Origin: Ramlibacter sp.
GTDB taxonomy: Bacteria > Pseudomonadota > Gammaproteobacteria > Burkholderiales > Burkholderiaceae_C
Direction of reading: 5' to 3'
Length of the DNA: 64,000 bases
NCBI GenBank assembly: GCA_030695945.1
Contig: JAUYOG010000021.1
Span: forward strand, 30,840 to 94,839
The notes below the pieces were generated by a model, which was given only the letters and a program-made list of their open reading frames with translations, was not told the DNA's origin and searched no databases. Numbering within the stretch: position 1 is the first letter of the stretch; the number at the start of each line of letters is the position of its first letter. Below, piece after piece: positions 61,532 through 64,000 of this stretch. Both the position numbers and the translations under genes were made by a program.

Positions 61532-61547
61532 ATTACAAATTTGTTAT
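61532..61547. promoter_or_regulatory. CopR/CusR-type operator upstream of cusR
   Basis: ATTACAAATTTGTTAT is a near-perfect inverted repeat and matches the heavy-metal regulator box I recall as ATTACA-N2-TTTGTAAT at all but one position. It ends 18 bases before the cusR TTG start and 133 bases from the divergent cusF start. Confidence 0.55.
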
Positions 61548-61565
61548 CCAACTGCGAGGCCAACC

Positions 61566-62243
61566 TTGAAAATCCTGGTGATTGAAGACGAACCGAAGGC
61601 TGCCGAGTACCTGCGCCAGGGCCTCAGCGAGAGCGGATATACCGTCGAACTAGCGTATAACGGTCCGGACGGCTTGCACGCCGCGACTACCGGTGATCAC
61701 GATCTCGTGATTCTGGACGTGATGCTCCCCGGAATCGACGGGTTTGCGGTGCTCTCGGCGCTCCGAACGGCCAAGCAGATTCCTGTGTTGATGTTGACGG
61801 CCCGGGGCAAGACCGACGACAAGGTACGTGGTTTCGATCTGGGCGCCGACGATTACCTGGTCAAACCCTTTCAGTTCCCGGAACTGCTGGCACGGGTGCG
61901 CACTTTGCTCAAGCGCGGCCATACGGTCGCGGCCGACCCGATCTTCCGGGTCGGAGATATGGAACTGGATTCTGTCCGCCATCGCGCGACTCGCGGTGGC
62001 CTCCGCATAGACCTCACCGCCAAGGAGTTTGCCCTCCTCACGTTGCTCACCCAAAAGAGTGGCGAGGTGCTTTCACGCACCCAGATCGCCTCGATGGTGT
62101 GGGACATTCATTTCGATTCCGACAGCAATGTGGTCGAGGTCGCGATGCGCAGGCTGCGGGCGAAGATCGATGACCCCTTCCCGGATAAATTGATCCACAC
62201 CGTTCGTGGAGTCGGGTACGTCCTGGAACGCAGGGGTCCGTGA
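61566..62243 (+). CDS. cusR: Heavy-metal response regulator, CusR/CopR type
   Basis: A 225-residue OmpR-family regulator. Receiver: DE (7-8), Asp51 in LVILDVMLPGIDGF, TARGKTDDKVRG and LVKPFQF. Winged-helix output with LTAKEFALLTLL and NVVEVAMRRLRAKID-type recognition helix, as in CusR/CopR/PcoR. Starts with TTG at 61566. Overlaps the kinase gene. Probably activates cusF/cusCBA and its own gene through the box at 61532. Confidence 0.9.
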   Translation: MKILVIEDEPKAAEYLRQGLSESGYTVELAYNGPDGLHAATTGDHDLVILDVMLPGIDGFAVLSALRTAKQIPVLMLTARGKTDDKVRGFDLGADDYLVKPFQFPELLARVRTLLKRGHTVAADPIFRVGDMELDSVRHRATRGGLRIDLTAKEFALLTLLTQKSGEVLSRTQIASMVWDIHFDSDSNVVEVAMRRLRAKIDDPFPDKLIHTVRGVGYVLERRGP

Positions 62244-63670
62244 TGCTGAGACTCTTCGGCGGTAAGCGCTCCCACGCATCGTTGGCTCTGCGCCTTGCGC
62301 TGACCAGCGCCCTGTTCGGACTGATCGTGGCTTGCGGGGCCATCGTCGCAGGTTACTGGGCCCTGTCCCAACAGTTGGACGCACGTGCCGCCGCAGAGAT
62401 GCAGGGACGGCGCGAACTCCTTCTGCACATCCTGGAAGATGTGCCGTCGTTGCACGTGATAGCCGATCCAGGTCATCGCTTCACGGACTTGTTCTTTGGC
62501 CACGACGATCTCCACCTGGAGCTGGTAGAGGCTCGCTCGGGACGGGTGGCGGCAAGCATTCCCCATGCGGCAACCGAAACTACCGGAGCGTTGCGAGATG
62601 CCGCGGTCCCACCCGGCGAATACTACACGTGGGTAACAGCCAGGGGCGAGCGATTCAGTGGTATCAACGGCACAGCCGCGCTCGCCAACGGCGAGCAGTT
62701 GCTGTTTTACCTGACGGTGGACCGGCGCCGTGATGCGACGCTCCTTGGCGACTTTGTGAAGGCCACGCTTGTAGCCGTTCCCTCCCTCATGCTGCTGGTT
62801 GCCATCGGCGCGGGACTGATTGCCCGAACGGGGTTGGCGCCGCTGCGTCGGTTCAACCAGATGGCCGCTTCGATCGGCACAAAGTCACTCGACCAGCGTG
62901 TTTCGCTGGCTGGTCTGCCGGGAGAGCTGGCCGACATGGCGGTGGAGTTCAACAAGATGCTCGAGCGCATCGATGAGGGATACCGGCGCCTTCAAGACTT
63001 TTCGGGCGATTTGGCGCATGAATTGCGCACGCCTCTTGCCACGCTGCTAGGCCGCACGCAAGTCGCGCTGTCACAGACCCGAAGCGTGGCGGACTTGCGC
63101 GACGTGCTGGAGGGAAATGTCGAAGAGCTCGAGCGATTATCAAGACTCACCAGCGATATGCTGTTCATTGCAAGCGCTGAGCATGATTCGGCACCCATTC
63201 AAATAGAGGCCGTCGACCTTGCCAGAGAGGCGCAACGCGTAGCCGATTTCCTCGCGCTCATTGCCGATGAAAAGGGTGTCCAGCTTCAGGTGAGCGGGAC
63301 GGCGCCCCCGATCCCCGCTGATCACCTGCTGATCCAGCGTGCAATCACCAATCTCGTATCTAACGCCATCCGACATGCCATCGCAGGTTCCGCCGTCGTC
63401 ATGGAGATCGCATCAATCGGACACTCCGCGACCGTGAAAGTGACGAATCAGGGGGAAGGAATCGCGCCAGCTGATCAGGAGCGCATTTTCGACCGCTTCT
63501 ATCGGGTGGACTCGGGGCGGGCTCGACTCAAGGGTGGAACTGGCCTGGGTTTGGCGATCGTCAAGTCCATTGCTGCCGCACATGAAGGCAATGTTTCGGT
63601 TCTCAGCGCGGCTGGGCAAACGAGCTTCACCCTCACATTTCCGCTAATGAAAGTCAGCGAAAGGAAGTAG
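62243..63670 (+). CDS. cusS: Heavy-metal sensor histidine kinase, CusS type
   Basis: A 475-residue kinase. Membrane helices at about 18-40 and 172-193 enclose a periplasmic sensor typical of CusS/CopS (VPPGEYYTWVTARGERFSGI). HAMP, HisKA with DFSGDLAHELRTPLATLLGR (phospho-His in LAHELRTP) and HATPase with NLVSNAIRHA and GTGLGLAIVKSI follow. ATG 62243 uses the last base of the cusR stop; GTG 62240 is equally possible. Third-position GC falls in the second half relative to genes further left. Confidence 0.9.
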   Translation: MLRLFGGKRSHASLALRLALTSALFGLIVACGAIVAGYWALSQQLDARAAAEMQGRRELLLHILEDVPSLHVIADPGHRFTDLFFGHDDLHLELVEARSGRVAASIPHAATETTGALRDAAVPPGEYYTWVTARGERFSGINGTAALANGEQLLFYLTVDRRRDATLLGDFVKATLVAVPSLMLLVAIGAGLIARTGLAPLRRFNQMAASIGTKSLDQRVSLAGLPGELADMAVEFNKMLERIDEGYRRLQDFSGDLAHELRTPLATLLGRTQVALSQTRSVADLRDVLEGNVEELERLSRLTSDMLFIASAEHDSAPIQIEAVDLAREAQRVADFLALIADEKGVQLQVSGTAPPIPADHLLIQRAITNLVSNAIRHAIAGSAVVMEIASIGHSATVKVTNQGEGIAPADQERIFDRFYRVDSGRARLKGGTGLGLAIVKSIAAAHEGNVSVLSAAGQTSFTLTFPLMKVSERK

Positions 63671-63747
63671 GGTGACTTGAAGACGTCGAGTAGCCAAACT
63701 TATCGATCCAGGGCCAGGACAGAACGTATCGATTGAATGTTGAGTCG

Positions 63748-63969
63748 TCAGGAGCTGCAGCACCCCGCTTTGCTGCTGCGCTGGACGGGTGGACATGCCA
63801 CTGTCCCGAACGAGCAATAGACGCAACAGTCGCCAGGTTTGGGGCGCAGCATGGTGTGACACTGCTCGCACTCATAGAACCACCGGCACGCATCCGTGGG
63901 CATTTCTTCCGTCGTGGTATGTCCACACTCAGGACAGGTCAGCGTGGATTCGAGTAGCACCGCGCTCAC
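63748..63969 (-). CDS. GDCCVxC-domain metal-associated small protein
   Basis: A 73-residue Cys-rich protein: CPECGH (zinc-ribbon-like, from residue 12), ECEQCHTML, then PGDCCVYCSFGTVACPPVQ, the GDCCVxC signature of small proteins found beside heavy-metal resistance genes. Some homologues use selenocysteine at this motif; here all are Cys. GTG start at 63969 has GGGAGG eight bases upstream. It lies 77 bases from the convergent cusS. Function unknown; metal or thiol chemistry is likely. Confidence 0.82.
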   Translation of the reverse strand: MSAVLLESTLTCPECGHTTTEEMPTDACRWFYECEQCHTMLRPKPGDCCVYCSFGTVACPPVQRSSKAGCCSS

Positions 63970-64000
63970 GGCTTGCCTCCCGAGACGGCCGAAGGGAAGC

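Overview
The window reads as high-GC chromosomal DNA of a Burkholderiales betaproteobacterium, most like the Comamonadaceae (Rhodoferax/Ramlibacter type). This rests on codon use, the serS / ispH-fkpB / radC arrangement, system I cytochrome c maturation, and a repeat of a kind I associate with that family. The placement is inference; no rRNA is present to fix it.

Layout. 0-7 kb: housekeeping genes (apaH, rhlE, a zinc metallopeptidase, pcp, a PHP phosphoesterase, a DMT transporter, a YciO-type protein). 7-12 kb: a minus-strand operon for an outer-membrane porin, a small exported protein, an octaheme cytochrome of the tetrathionate reductase family, a membrane cytochrome b and an ArsR repressor with the cysteine pair of persulfide sensors. 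Its promoter has a perfect FNR box and an AT-rich inverted-repeat operator. 12-21 kb: M50 protease, trpS, then a patch of signalling genes including a PAS-HisKA-REC protein with no ATPase domain, an NtrC-type regulator and a KGG stress protein behind a good sigma-54 promoter. 21-26 kb: tRNA-Ser(CGA), serS, a dehydratase, ispH, fkpB, radC, smr.

26-54 kb is an anaerobic electron-transfer island. It holds ccmABCDEFGHI for heme attachment; three NapC/NirT tetraheme quinol dehydrogenases; a Cache-PAS kinase with a NarL-type regulator; a nine-heme cytochrome fused to a cytochrome b (CbcL-like architecture); two monoheme cytochromes c; two tandem OmcA/MtrC decaheme lipoproteins; an MtrA-like decaheme cytochrome; an MtrB-like barrel; a rhodoquinone methyltransferase (RquA); and an E. 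coli-type fumarate reductase frdABCD. The likely flow is quinol to NapC/CbcL-like proteins, to periplasmic cytochromes, to MtrA-MtrB, to surface decaheme cytochromes (extracellular electron transfer), with a parallel low-potential branch from rhodoquinol to fumarate. FNR-like boxes precede ccmA, the CbcL-like/kinase divergent pair, and the cytochrome c-rquA-frd block.

54-64 kb: a region of large imperfect inverted repeats is followed by a copper/silver cassette: cusCBA (the CusB carries a CusF domain), a separate cusF, cusRS with a CopR-type box, and a GDCCVxC protein. Sequence towards the right end looks less GC-rich, which hints at separate acquisition. No CRISPR array, insertion sequence or rRNA was seen.
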